Shown here: positions 8,891-17,091 of the stretch, piece after piece | Layout of the letters: each line of letters begins with the position of its first letter | How positions within the stretch are numbered: position 1 is the first letter of the stretch | Position numbers and translations under genes: made by a program | The notes under the pieces: generated by a model | The model's input: the letters and a program-made list of their open reading frames with translations, nothing else | Told to the model about the DNA's origin: nothing | The model's database searches: none | From: Gilliamella sp. Lep-s35 | GTDB taxonomy: Bacteria > Pseudomonadota > Gammaproteobacteria > Enterobacterales > Orbaceae | Reading direction: 5' to 3' | DNA length: 35,223 nucleotides | NCBI RefSeq assembly: GCF_009795845.1 | Contig: NZ_WTEX01000025.1 | Span: 1 to 35,223, forward strand

Positions 8891-9343
8891 TTATATGCCC
8901 AAAATATAAATCGAACCGTGTTTGTGAATATTTTCATCAATCCATGTTATAAAGTCACTAATCATTTGTGAAAAAAAAGATTTATATTTAGAAAAATTCT
9001 TTGTCACCTCTTGCAAGTCATCATCAAAGATAAATTTAAAATCAAATAAATCATTTTTCAGTTCGATTAGTTTTGCAGATTTATCGACCTTCTGTTTAAG
9101 TTTGATTAATGCCGATTTTATTAAGAACCACTGCTCTTTATTAACTTCAGTTATCCCCCAATGTCCATAGTTTTGATAGTTAGGTACATTATTGTATATA
9201 ATGCTTTCAATAAAACCAAATGCGTTTTCTGCTAGATATTTTGACGTCTCACTCCTGACATCACCTTTAAAAGGGGGGATAGCGAACTCAAAAATTAGTC
9301 CCTCCATATCTTCTTCCAAGGAACGTAACTTAAAATCTATCAT
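8891..9343 (-). CDS. hypothetical soluble protein
   Basis: 150 residues, acidic and lysine-rich, with no signal peptide and no membrane segment. No family recognised. It is rich in aromatic residues and has the block NYGHWGITEVNKEQWF in the middle. The ATG at 9343 has no clear Shine-Dalgarno sequence; the in-frame ATG at codon 13 follows GGAAGAAG and may be the real start. Size, composition and its place in a patch with decayed genes resemble orphan immunity proteins of polymorphic toxin systems, but no toxin gene is adjacent, so this is only a guess. Lower GC than the flanking core genes. Confidence 0.55.
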   Translation of the reverse strand: MIDFKLRSLEEDMEGLIFEFAIPPFKGDVRSETSKYLAENAFGFIESIIYNNVPNYQNYGHWGITEVNKEQWFLIKSALIKLKQKVDKSAKLIELKNDLFDFKFIFDDDLQEVTKNFSKYKSFFSQMISDFITWIDENIHKHGSIYILGI

Positions 9344-9486
9344 ACAAATTTTTTATATTAAAAAGGTTAGACACATGTAAATACTAGCACATTATTTTTT
9401 GATTACAATCAAGCCAACTAAGACTACCTCATTTTTGTCAAAAACTTTTAGGAACGCACCATGTTTATGTAAAAAAACCTAAAAAA

Positions 9487-9755
9487 TCATACAAATACAG
9501 CAAAAAAAATATTCTCTAGTTTGCGTTTCAAGCAAAGGGAAATCTTTGGTGTCACCTGTAGTATTTCACCCAGATAGGTTTTGTTATCGCCTTTAGCTTG
9601 CTGTCCTAATTTATCTTCAATGGATTTTCTATTTTAATCAGATGGTTAATTCCACAGCTAATCGTTTTATAACGATCATTCTGATTGGTTAAGGGAACAA
9701 AAGCTTCAATGCTTTATGCGTTTTTAAAAGTCTATTTCAATCATGAATTGCAAAT
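9487..9755 (-). pseudogene. decayed coding sequence, family unknown
   Basis: The minus strand reads as protein in pieces. One frame gives SIEAFVPLTNQNDRYKTISC continuing to NHLIKI, preceded by an in-frame TAA. Then the frame shifts and continues as NRKSIEDKLGQQAKGDNKTY and LGEILQVTPKIS up to a TGA at 9487-9489. Upstream, a third piece (MIEIDF) is again out of frame. Composition is protein-like across the pieces, with at least one stop and two frame changes, so this looks like a dead gene of 80 or more codons. The rest of the 485-base gap (9344-9828) shows nothing I can support. Confidence 0.45.
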
Positions 9756-9828
9756 AACTTTATGTTTTTTTATACAATTAAATTTTAAAGCAGCGTCTAT
9801 AAGCTAATTATGAAGGTAACTTTATTAA

Positions 9829-10161
9829 TCAATGCCCTGATACTTTTGAAAATAAATTAATAATCACAACACCAAACATAATAAACCCCATCCCAACTAA
9901 AGCAGCGAAGTCTAAAGTTTGTTTTAGAAAAATCCATGCAATTAAGCTTATTAACACTATTCCAATTCCAGACCAGATAGCATAAGCAATACCTACAGGA
10001 ATGGTTTTTAACGCTAATGAAAGTAAATAGAACGAGGAACTATAACCCACAATAGTAATGATGGAATAGATAAGATTAGTAAATCCATCGGATAGTTTCA
10101 ATGAAGAAGTTGCAATAACTTCACAAATAATTGCAAAAAAAAGTAATAAATATGAGTTCAT
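9829..10161 (-). CDS. small multidrug resistance (SMR) efflux protein, EmrE-like
   Basis: Proton-coupled exporter of lipophilic cations (quaternary ammonium compounds, dyes) in the inner membrane. With the start at 10161 it is exactly 110 residues, as EmrE, and the key residues fall at EmrE positions: Glu14 in the first helix (CEVIATS), Tyr60 and Trp63 in [14 protein letters not shown]. Four membrane helices. An upstream in-frame ATG (10194) would add 11 residues; the inner ATG is preferred because of the TAGG box upstream and the EmrE-matching N-terminus [15 protein letters not shown]. It stands alone in an accessory patch, suggesting horizontal acquisition. A sugE-type guanidinium exporter is the alternative; WSG with Glu14 and the VLIS motif favour the EmrE/Qac type. 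Confidence 0.88.
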   Translation of the reverse strand: MNSYLLLFFAIICEVIATSSLKLSDGFTNLIYSIITIVGYSSSFYLLSLALKTIPVGIAYAIWSGIGIVLISLIAWIFLKQTLDFAALVGMGFIMFGVVIINLFSKVSGH

Positions 10162-10194
10162 ATTAATGCCTATAATCGTTAAATAAAAAACCAA

Positions 10195-10492
10195 CTACCC
10201 CAAATGTAGGTTAAAATTTCAGAACAATCAATCTCTATATAAATGTTAATAGATAAAAACAATATTTTGTTGCCTTATTTTGATATCATTAATTATGATC
10301 GAAAGGTAAAGATAGATAGCTATTAACGTTTAAAGTTTAAAATGGAAGATCTTTATGATAGTTTAGGCTTCTACTTTAAAAATAACTTATTAATTATCAA
10401 TAAATAAACACAAATCATATACCAAAATAGAACCACTAAATCTATATAATAACCATCATTATACCTAGAATAAGGCACTTAGTAGTACTTTT
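10195..10492. other. spacer upstream of SMR gene
   Basis: About 300 A/T-rich bases. No ORF, hairpin or promoter that I can support apart from scattered TATAAT-like strings. Confidence 0.4.
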
Positions 10493-10660
10493 TTATTTTT
10501 TATCTCCAGACGGTATAGAATCCTGAATATTTTTTACAAAAATATAATCTAAAAAGCGAGCAGTACGATCCTCGCCAAAATATTAGACAATGCCCACCTC
10601 TATCATTTTTTGTTTGAAAATGTGTTGCCATTCTAAAATTAAATGTAGGAATTTCTCACG
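10493..10660 (-). pseudogene. in-frame coding-like tail behind the unknown lipoprotein gene
   Basis: Directly after the stop of the gene at 10661-11206, the same frame stays open for 25 codons (REKFLHLILEWQHIFKQKM then IEVGIV), meets one TAA, then continues with YFGEDRTARFLDYIFVKNIQ and DSIPSGDKK to a final TAA at 10493-10495. The composition is clearly protein-like. Either the upstream gene was once about 56 codons longer and has two nonsense changes, or this is the tail of another gene fused in frame. Confidence 0.4.
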
Positions 10661-11206
10661 TTATTTACAGTAATTTCTTAAATTATCCCTACATCTTAAT
10701 TCTGCATCCATATTTTCATATATTTTAATTGGTTTAAGGGGGATTAATTCTTTGTGGTTTACTTCACATTCAGAATTTTTATTTGAAAGAATAATAATTT
10801 GTCCCAATGGTAATTTCAAATCAAGAAGTGCATATGGTACAACGGGAGCTAAAGAATAAAACTCTCTATCTCTGTTATCTGGAGGAAACTCATAATAAAC
10901 AACTTTTTTATTATAAACATACACGATTGTGTCAGAATGTTCCTGATATATTCCAAAATCAGTATTGGTATCAGAATACTGAACTTTTTTGACATCAATA
11001 CCTTGATCACGCATAAACTTTAAATAATATCCGCTGATATTGCCACTTATTAACCACACTTCATCCCATTTAAAATCAGTATAATCAGTTAACTTGATAG
11101 TTTTAATAGAATTTTCTTCAATATCATTTAATATTTTTTCTAATGGTGCTTTATTACAAGTTGTCAAAACTAAACAAATAATTAATAACAAAATGATTTT
11201 TTTCAT
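10661..11206 (-). CDS. unknown probable lipoprotein
   Basis: 181 residues. The N-terminus MKKIILLLIICLVLTTCNKA looks like a lipoprotein signal, but the lipobox LTTC has Thr at -1, where Gly, Ala or Ser is usual, so lipidation at Cys17 is probable rather than sure. The mature domain is mixed alpha/beta with no recognised family; it contains DFKWDEVWLISG, YEFPPDNRDREFY and a C-terminal cluster of cysteines (CEVN, LRCRDNLRNYC) that could form disulfides in the periplasm. The same frame continues past the stop with protein-like sequence (see 10493-10660), so this copy may be truncated at its C-terminus. No functional partner is adjacent. Confidence 0.6.
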   Translation of the reverse strand: MKKIILLLIICLVLTTCNKAPLEKILNDIEENSIKTIKLTDYTDFKWDEVWLISGNISGYYLKFMRDQGIDVKKVQYSDTNTDFGIYQEHSDTIVYVYNKKVVYYEFPPDNRDREFYSLAPVVPYALLDLKLPLGQIIILSNKNSECEVNHKELIPLKPIKIYENMDAELRCRDNLRNYCK

Positions 11207-11523
11207 TTTTTGATTTTCCTTTTACCTTAAAACTGTATTTACTGTTTTATAACTCTAACTTTTCCCTAAAATATTATTTATTTTAAAATACAAATTGACA
11301 TTGAATTAGTGGAAATTTTTTACTTTACTAGGGTTTGATTATAATTAGTTCATATTAAGTTATTAACTCCATAATTTGCATAATTTAATGTCAACATAAT
11401 TAAAATTAACTTGCATAATTATCATAATATGTCAGAATTCCCTGCCGCTTTAAGCGGGTAAAAAGGCAAAACTATACTTAGTAGTTTTTTATTGTTTTTT
11501 GGGACAGAGGAGCAAAGTAAGTC
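11207..11523. other. divergent spacer upstream of permease
   Basis: 317 bases between the unknown lipoprotein gene and the permease. The left part is featureless A/T-rich DNA. The right part carries the CATAAT repeats (11370-11429) and a 13-base palindrome CCGCTTTAAGCGG (11445-11457), then an AGAGGAG ribosome binding site at 11506-11512. Confidence 0.5.
11370..11429 (+). promoter_or_regulatory. five CATAAT repeats upstream of permease
   Basis: CATAATT occurs at 11370, 11379, 11395 and 11414, and CATAATA at 11423. TGCATAATTAT at 11412-11422 resembles half to three quarters of an ArgR box (TGnATnnnnATnCA). It could be an operator region for the permease; the AT-richness makes chance recurrence possible. 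Confidence 0.3.
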
Positions 11524-12885
11524 ATGTCCGCAATAAAAATGAAACGAGTTTTAACCACACCTGCATTAATTGCATTTGGTTTAGCTTATATGGTTCCTTT
11601 AGGGATCTTTACCACTTATGGGGAAGTCACTGTTGCCAGTAATGGACACTTACCTATAGCCTATATCATCACCCTTGCCATGATTTTTTTCACTGCATTA
11701 AGCTATTGTCGTATGGCAAATAAGCTACCTATTGCTGGTTCTGCTTATTCTTATGTACAACGTACTTTTGGTGGAAAAGTTGGTTTTTTGGTGGGTTGGG
11801 CACAAATCCTTGATTACCTATTTTTGCCAATATTAAATTATTTGGTTTTAGGTATTTATCTTAACGAAGCATTTCCAAGCATTCCTGCTTATGTTTTTGT
11901 TTTGGGTTCGCTTATTAGTGTTAGCTTTTTAAATTACCTTGGTATAAAACTGATTAATTCAGTAAACTTTACCTTAATCATTGTACAAATGGTTTTTATC
12001 GGGTTATTTATATTTTTGAGTTTAACTAATGTGGATTTAACTCCTGAAGCAATGATGAAACCATTGCAAGTTAATGCCAGCGATTTTAGTGGTTTAATGT
12101 CAGGAGCAGCAATATTGTGTCTTGCTTTTTTGGGTTTTGATGCCATTGCAACCCTAGCCGAAGAGTCTAATGATGCACAAAAATCATTACCTAAAGCTAT
12201 TATATGGACTGTGTTAATTGCGGGTTGTATTTTTTTAGTGGTTTCTTATTGTGCTCACTTAGCTTACCCAATGTGGGCTGATTTTGCTGATAATAAAGAT
12301 ACTGCAAGTTTAGAAGTGGTTCGTCAAGTTGGTAAAATTAGCCAATTAGGCGGTGATTTTATGTATAATTTCTTCCAAGCATCCTACTTAACGGGAGTTT
12401 TTGCATCAGCAATGACTGCGCAAACTAGCGTGTCACGGATTTTTTATGCAATGGGACGTGAAGGGGTGCTACCTAAACAGATTTTTTATAAAATTCACCC
12501 ACGCTTTAGAACGCCTTATTTATCAATTATCTTTGTTGCTTGCTTTTCATTGCTGTCATTAGTATTAGATCTTAGTTTAGTGGTATCAATGATAAGCTTT
12601 GGCGCATTAGTGGCTTTTACTTTTGTCAATTTATGTGTGATTAAAAGCTACCTTGGTGGCAATAATGCAAAAACAGCATCAACGTTATTTAAGTACGGAC
12701 TATTACCTGCAATTGGCGTTTTACTTTCACTGTGGTTGTGGACAAGCCTTGACGCAACAGCAATGATTGTTGGTTTAGTTTGGTTAGCAATTGGGTTTAT
12801 TTATTTGCTTTATCTTACCCGAGGATTTACTCACTTATTACCGTCGATTGATCATAAAGAGCTAAATTCGATTATTAAAGATTAA
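11524..12885 (+). CDS. APC-family permease, PuuP-like
   Basis: A 453-residue inner-membrane transporter with about 12 hydrophobic segments. It follows the order of the E. coli putrescine importer PuuP: LAYMVPLGIFTTYG in TM1, AGSAYSYVQRTFGGKVGF, GWAQILDYLFLPILN, LAFLGFDAIATLAEES in TM6, SVSRIFYAMGREGVLP and SFGALVAFTFVNLCV. The substrate is probably an amino acid or polyamine, coupled to cation symport. Start ATG follows AGAGGAG with 11 bases between. It has no catabolic neighbours, so PuuP-like is a family placement and not a substrate call. Confidence 0.85.
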   Translation: MSAIKMKRVLTTPALIAFGLAYMVPLGIFTTYGEVTVASNGHLPIAYIITLAMIFFTALSYCRMANKLPIAGSAYSYVQRTFGGKVGFLVGWAQILDYLFLPILNYLVLGIYLNEAFPSIPAYVFVLGSLISVSFLNYLGIKLINSVNFTLIIVQMVFIGLFIFLSLTNVDLTPEAMMKPLQVNASDFSGLMSGAAILCLAFLGFDAIATLAEESNDAQKSLPKAIIWTVLIAGCIFLVVSYCAHLAYPMWADFADNKDTASLEVVRQVGKISQLGGDFMYNFFQASYLTGVFASAMTAQTSVSRIFYAMGREGVLPKQIFYKIHPRFRTPYLSIIFVACFSLLSLVLDLSLVVSMISFGALVAFTFVNLCVIKSYLGGNNAKTASTLFKYGLLPAIGVLLSLWLWTSLDATAMIVGLVWLAIGFIYLLYLTRGFTHLLPSIDHKELNSIIKD

Positions 12886-12935
12886 TTTGATCTTTTTAAA
12901 TTAGGTCTACTTAAAAGTATCTAGTTACGCCTTTT

Positions 12936-12967
12936 AAAAAAATTCCGTCGACCTGAGTCGACGGAAT
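12936..12967 (-). terminator. rho-independent terminator of HPr gene
   Basis: On the minus strand ATTCCGTCGAC, loop TCAG, GTCGACGGAAT, then six Ts. A strong 11-bp stem, 38 bases past the HPr stop. Confidence 0.92.
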
Positions 12968-13005
12968 CAAATAAAAAATAATTATTAGCTAAGCTAATAT
13001 TATAA

Positions 13006-13269
13006 TTACTCACCAAAACCAGTAGCGAATAATTCACGGATTTCATCCATTGCTGCTTGTTCATCTTCACCATCACAGATGATTTCAACAGTTGAACCAC
13101 CTTTAACGCCAGCACCAAGTAAACCCATCATGCTTTTTAATTTGATTGCTTTATCATTATAAACAAGTTCAATTGATGATTTATAACGACCAGCTAATTT
13201 AACTAGTGCCGTAACAGGGCGAGCATGAAGACCAGTTGAATTTTTTACTACCATTTGTTCTTTTAACAT
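13006..13269 (-). CDS. HPr-family phosphocarrier protein
   Basis: 87 residues. Carries the phosphoryl group from Enzyme I via His15 in STGLHARPVTALVKLA and has the regulatory-type Ser46 in LKSMMGLLGAGVKGGSTVEI. The wording around Ser46 and the C-terminus (GEDEQAAMDEI then FGE) is closer to Firmicutes-type HPr than to E. coli PtsH (KSLFKLQTLGL). It is not next to ptsI or crr and has its own ribosome binding site (AAGGAC) and terminator, so it is a free-standing unit. It may be the main PTS HPr of this organism or an accessory paralogue; the window cannot tell. HPr-kinase control through Ser46 would need an hprK gene elsewhere. Confidence 0.93.
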   Translation of the reverse strand: MLKEQMVVKNSTGLHARPVTALVKLAGRYKSSIELVYNDKAIKLKSMMGLLGAGVKGGSTVEIICDGEDEQAAMDEIRELFATGFGE

Positions 13270-13396
13270 AATAAAGTCCTTATTTATATCTTAACGTTAA
13301 TACAATGCCTGTATTTATATCATAAATTAAATCATTTTTCTCTTTTTTAGTTATGATTTTTATACAATACTTTTAATTACTGGCATTTTAGACAAG

Positions 13397-14335
13397 TTAT
13401 GACCAATAATATCGCACAATATGAAAAAAAACGGGTGCAGCAAAGCAGATAGAGTCTAAACGGTCAAGCACACCACCGTGCCCACCAATGAGTTTCCCCC
13501 AATCTTTGATACCTTTATCTCGTTTTATTGCTGACATGACTAGTCCGCCCAAAAATCCAAGTAAAATAATCATCAGTGAAATCAAGCCTGATTGAATAAA
13601 AGTAAAAGGTGTTATCCAAAATAAACACGCACCAATCAAACTTGCCGATAATACTCCACCAATAAAACCTTCAATCGTTTTTGATGGTGACAAATTTGGG
13701 CTAATAGGATGTTTACCAAATAATTTACCAAAAACATATTGTAAAACATCTGAAAGTTCAACAACTAAAACTAAAAGAGCAATCAAAAGTAAATTACGAT
13801 CTTGGTAATGTTCAATGTTTAATGCTAATAATGCTGGCACGCAAGAAATACTATAAACAGTAATCATTAATCCCCATTGCACTTCAGCTGTTCTTTCTAG
13901 AAAATTATGCGTTGAGCCTGTGATTGCTGCTAAAATGGCTAATAACAAAAAGCCATAAACAGGAATAAAAATACTAAATAGCCCGTACCACGACACAGCC
14001 ACTAAAATATATTGTAAAGGTAAAGCAATAAGATAAGAAAATATTAATGCATAATTATCATAACGATTAGCTGAAGTTAAAGTAAGAAATTCTCGCAAGG
14101 CAATAGCGGATGCTAGGAAAAATAGAAAAATAACTGCCAATTTACCTAATAAAAATGCAATACCTATGATTGCTACCATTACCCACCATGAATTAATGCG
14201 AGTATTTAAATTATCAATAACACTATTTGGGCTTTTTATTCGTTTTTTTAGTTGTAAACCTATTATTGACGCAATAACGAGTAATACACCTATACCTGCA
14301 AACAATAATAAAGTATCACGTTGATAATCAGACAT
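13397..14335 (-). CDS. ynbB: CDP-diglyceride synthase-like protein YnbB
   Basis: About 312 residues, an integral membrane cytidylyltransferase related to CdsA (CTP plus phosphatidate to CDP-diacylglycerol). The CdsA signature is complete near the C-terminus: SAIKRDKGIKDWGKL followed by GGHGGVLDRLDS, and LSPSKTIEGFIGG precedes it. It matches E. coli YnbB more than CdsA, for example in the ending CFAAPVFFHIVRYYW. The start is set at ATG 14335 because GGGGGGAA lies just upstream; the longer frame from 14371 adds 12 unlikely residues. It is the last gene of the ynb cluster and seems intact although the cluster is damaged upstream. Confidence 0.88.
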   Translation of the reverse strand: MSDYQRDTLLLFAGIGVLLVIASIIGLQLKKRIKSPNSVIDNLNTRINSWWVMVAIIGIAFLLGKLAVIFLFFLASAIALREFLTLTSANRYDNYALIFSYLIALPLQYILVAVSWYGLFSIFIPVYGFLLLAILAAITGSTHNFLERTAEVQWGLMITVYSISCVPALLALNIEHYQDRNLLLIALLVLVVELSDVLQYVFGKLFGKHPISPNLSPSKTIEGFIGGVLSASLIGACLFWITPFTFIQSGLISLMIILLGFLGGLVMSAIKRDKGIKDWGKLIGGHGGVLDRLDSICFAAPVFFHIVRYYWS

Positions 14336-14397
14336 TGTTCCCCCCTTAATTATATTTGCAGCGCAATACATTTAAATCAATTCTGCATTGATACCAT

Positions 14398-14880
14398 TTA
14401 ACCAAAACGAATCATTCCACTGATTAATATTCCAACTAATAGTAGTATTTGTAAAATAAACCAAAAAATTTGTTTTTTTAATAATTTTATTGTTCCCTTT
14501 TGACGTTCAATAATCGATCTTGTAGGGAATTGATTGGTGTTAATTAAATTTAATTGCTGTAATGCTTCATCTAATTCGATTAACTTATTTGGTAACAGGT
14601 CAACATTAATGGCTAAATATTCAAACAGCTTTTTATCAAATTCAATACGCAGCGCATAATATTTGTTTATTAATCCTATCCCAAAACCGATAAGACAGCC
14701 AATAACACATAGCAATGAACCTATCCACCAACTTGCTATCAATCCAAAACTTAATGTTATTATCGTTATAGCTAATGAAAAAATATAAAATTGCTTACTT
14801 ATTGCCAATAAGCTACAAAATGTCACCAGTGCAGTTTGATTGGTAATTTTAGGTGATTTTGTTTCGTTAGAGCTTAGCAT
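14398..14880 (-). CDS. unknown membrane protein in ynb cluster
   Basis: 160 residues, no family recognised. Three clear hydrophobic segments: about residues 34-52 and 54-70 near the N-terminus and 140-157 at the C-terminus. A soluble, mildly acidic helical stretch of about 65 residues lies between (FDKKLFEYLAINVDLLPNKL). Its start overlaps the end of the phosphatase frame by 14 bases, typical of translational coupling, so it is part of the operon. E. coli ynbABCD has no equivalent at this place as far as I recall. Confidence 0.65.
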   Translation of the reverse strand: MLSSNETKSPKITNQTALVTFCSLLAISKQFYIFSLAITIITLSFGLIASWWIGSLLCVIGCLIGFGIGLINKYYALRIEFDKKLFEYLAINVDLLPNKLIELDEALQQLNLINTNQFPTRSIIERQKGTIKLLKKQIFWFILQILLLVGILISGMIRFG

Positions 14881-16200
14881 AGGTTTCCTTTTGGAATTTG
14901 TAGAAAAGATCTGACAAAATTAAACGTTGCTTAGTTGTAATAACGACTGAATGACGGCTTGACTTGACTTTCGTAATAGCATCATCAAGACTCGAAGCCC
15001 TTTTTGTTAGTAATAGCCAAGCAATTACTGCTGTAGCGCTGCGTGAATAACCTAACGCACAACATACTAATACATTCCCTTGTTTATGACACTGCTCTAT
15101 CATTTTAGACGCTTGCTGACACTGTTCAATAGTTAGTGGTGTCATGTCTAACACTGGAATTGAGCAATAATTACCAAAAACATGTCCTATAGGTAATTCA
15201 GCACATAGATCAACAATCGAGGAATAAGAATTTTTTGGTAATGTACTTTTTGAGGGTATCTGTCCTAAATAAACATTATCATAAATTAAATCGGCTGGCT
15301 TATTTTTAAATGTCCATAACCGTGAATTGATCCACATGATTATAAAATAAGGTAGATATAAAATCGTAGTAGCAAGATTAAAACGTCCGTTAGTCTGCTT
15401 TTGAAATCCTATTGCACCAATAAATAATTGGCACAAACCAATAAGAAAGAGCCTGAAAGCCACAGCAACCAAAGCCACCATCCACTAAAGTAGATTGCTA
15501 AACTTAAAGATAACAAAAATAATATAAAATAGATACTAGCCCAAACATAGTGTTTAGCTAATTGTCTATTTTTTAATGGCGATAAGTTGTTATTTGGCCA
15601 TAACCAAATACAAAAACAACCAACCCATAATCCAGTTGGAATATCAAAAAAATGGTGTTGCCAAGTTGTTAATACTGACACGCCTATTAAGAGGCACCAA
15701 ACATGCAAAATATAACGAGCAAGCTTGGTATGTAAATAATTAACATAAAACTGCCATAAAATGATAAGTAATGTGATGTGTAATGAAGGTGCTTGATTAA
15801 ATGGCTTATCAAATCCCATTAAAACAGCAAACAATATCCCAGAAAAACCGTCTAATGACGGGCGCTCAAAACTAAATTTAAGCGGAAAGATTAAAAAACA
15901 AAAAATACAAATAATCTGAGCAGATAAAAGTCTAAAACCAAGCCTTTTAAGAGTAGGATAAGAACTAGCCAACAAAATAGCTAATCCATACATAAGATCT
16001 ATTGACCAATAAGGTATGATAGTCCAAGGCCATAAAGGTATTGAGCGTTCCCATTCAAAAACTAAACTACCTACATCACTTCGTATCGCGGTAAGTTCAT
16101 TAGCAAAATTATAGCTAGTAAAAAAGAAAACGGTTAAACCAACTAACCATGCTAACTTATAAGCAGTTAGCTTATTAAAGCAATATTTTAACTCATACAT
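14867..16200 (-). pseudogene. ynbD: ynbD, PAP2 plus dual-specificity phosphatase, split by frameshift
   Basis: Two frames together cover the whole of YnbD (about 440 codons against about 430 in E. coli). The first (16200-15409) is a PAP2-type membrane domain with GFDKPFNQAPSLHI and VLTTWQHHFFDIPTGLWVG, carrying the lipid-phosphatase residues. The second (up to 15481, ending 14867) has the tail of the membrane domain (FIGAIGFQKQTNGRFNLAT) and a dual-specificity phosphatase domain with the CX5R loop CALGYSRSATA. The switch falls near 15405-15420, where the first frame reads NYLLVQ-stop while the second continues LFIGAIGFQ; loss of one base explains it. Each domain could still fold if the second is translated on its own, but no ribosome binding site supports that. 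A sequencing error is the main alternative. Confidence 0.8.
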
Positions 16201-16206
16201 TCTTTA

Positions 16207-17091
16207 TTATTTAATTCGTTGAGCCAGTGATACGGTAAAAATCCCCCACTGATCAATACGCATAGTGATCTTTTTAAACCCAACATCTGCGACAAGTTGA
16301 TCCATTTCAAGTTGGGTACGTCTGCGCATAATCCAAGGTTGTCCATCTCTATGTGATGTTAATGCTCTTGCTATAAATTCAAGCTGTGGGTGCCAAGGTT
16401 GGTTAGTATAAATTAAATAGCCACCTTCAGCGATTGAATCAGCTAGACCTGACAAAGATTCACGCAGTAACTGGTTATCACTAAATAATTCATATAACCC
16501 TGAAACAACAGCTAATGTTGGTTGTGGTGATAATTGAGCTAGCTGTTCACGATTAAAAGCATCGCCTTTTTCAAAGCGGGCTATATCAGTTAATCCTTTT
16601 TCTTCTATTAATGCTTGACCATCTTGTATGTTAATATCACTATAATCTCGTAATAGTACCGAATTGGGTTTATTAGCAATTTGGCTTATCGTTTCTAAAA
16701 TATAACGGCCATGCCCTGCGGCAATATCAACAATATCGACAGGCTTATTTTGTTCGTGAAGTTGATTGATAGCGAGTTTTAACAGTTCTTCAAGATGTGT
16801 TTTTCGTTGACGGATACCTCGCCACCCAATAGATTGTAAGTAAATGTAATCTAAAAAGCGACCTAGTTTTGAGGTGCCAGAAGGTTCATTACGATAGACA
16901 TAATCCAATGAGCTTCCCGAATCAAAGCCCATTGTCATGCCCAATTTTATCCCATCTGAAAGTCGGCTAGCGTATGCTAAACTAGCTTTAATAAATTTCC
17001 AATATAAAGGTTTAATCCAACCTGATGGCGGTAAGGCTAAATTATCTGCTTCTTGTCTTGTATAACCAATTATATCGCCTTGACGCGCCAA
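16207..17091 (-). CDS. ynbC: YnbC C-terminal methyltransferase domain, 5'-truncated
   Basis: 294 residues holding a class I SAM-dependent methyltransferase: motif I is VDIVDIAAGHGRYI, followed by LRDYSDINIQDG, PTLAVVSGLYELFSDN and GGYLIYTNQPWHPQLEFIAR. It corresponds to the C-terminal half of E. coli YnbC, a protein of about 585 residues whose N-terminal half is an alpha/beta hydrolase. That half is absent here. The frame opens at TTG 17091 inside the ynbA remnant with a stop just upstream, and no ATG or ribosome binding site exists before the conserved domain. Ends six bases before the ynbD start. Probably a deletion product; expression is doubtful. Confidence 0.78.
   Translation of the reverse strand: MARQGDIIGYTRQEADNLALPPSGWIKPLYWKFIKASLAYASRLSDGIKLGMTMGFDSGSSLDYVYRNEPSGTSKLGRFLDYIYLQSIGWRGIRQRKTHLEELLKLAINQLHEQNKPVDIVDIAAGHGRYILETISQIANKPNSVLLRDYSDINIQDGQALIEEKGLTDIARFEKGDAFNREQLAQLSPQPTLAVVSGLYELFSDNQLLRESLSGLADSIAEGGYLIYTNQPWHPQLEFIARALTSHRDGQPWIMRRRTQLEMDQLVADVGFKKITMRIDQWGIFTVSLAQRIK

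Noticed and set aside
11401-11460. Clustered short AT repeats considered as a CRISPR or plasmid iteron array
   Set aside because: Units are only six to seven bases, unevenly spaced, with no spacers and no rep or cas gene nearby.
12921-13118. 65-codon minus-strand ORF overlapping HPr
   Set aside because: Shares the HPr coding region in another frame and crosses its terminator.
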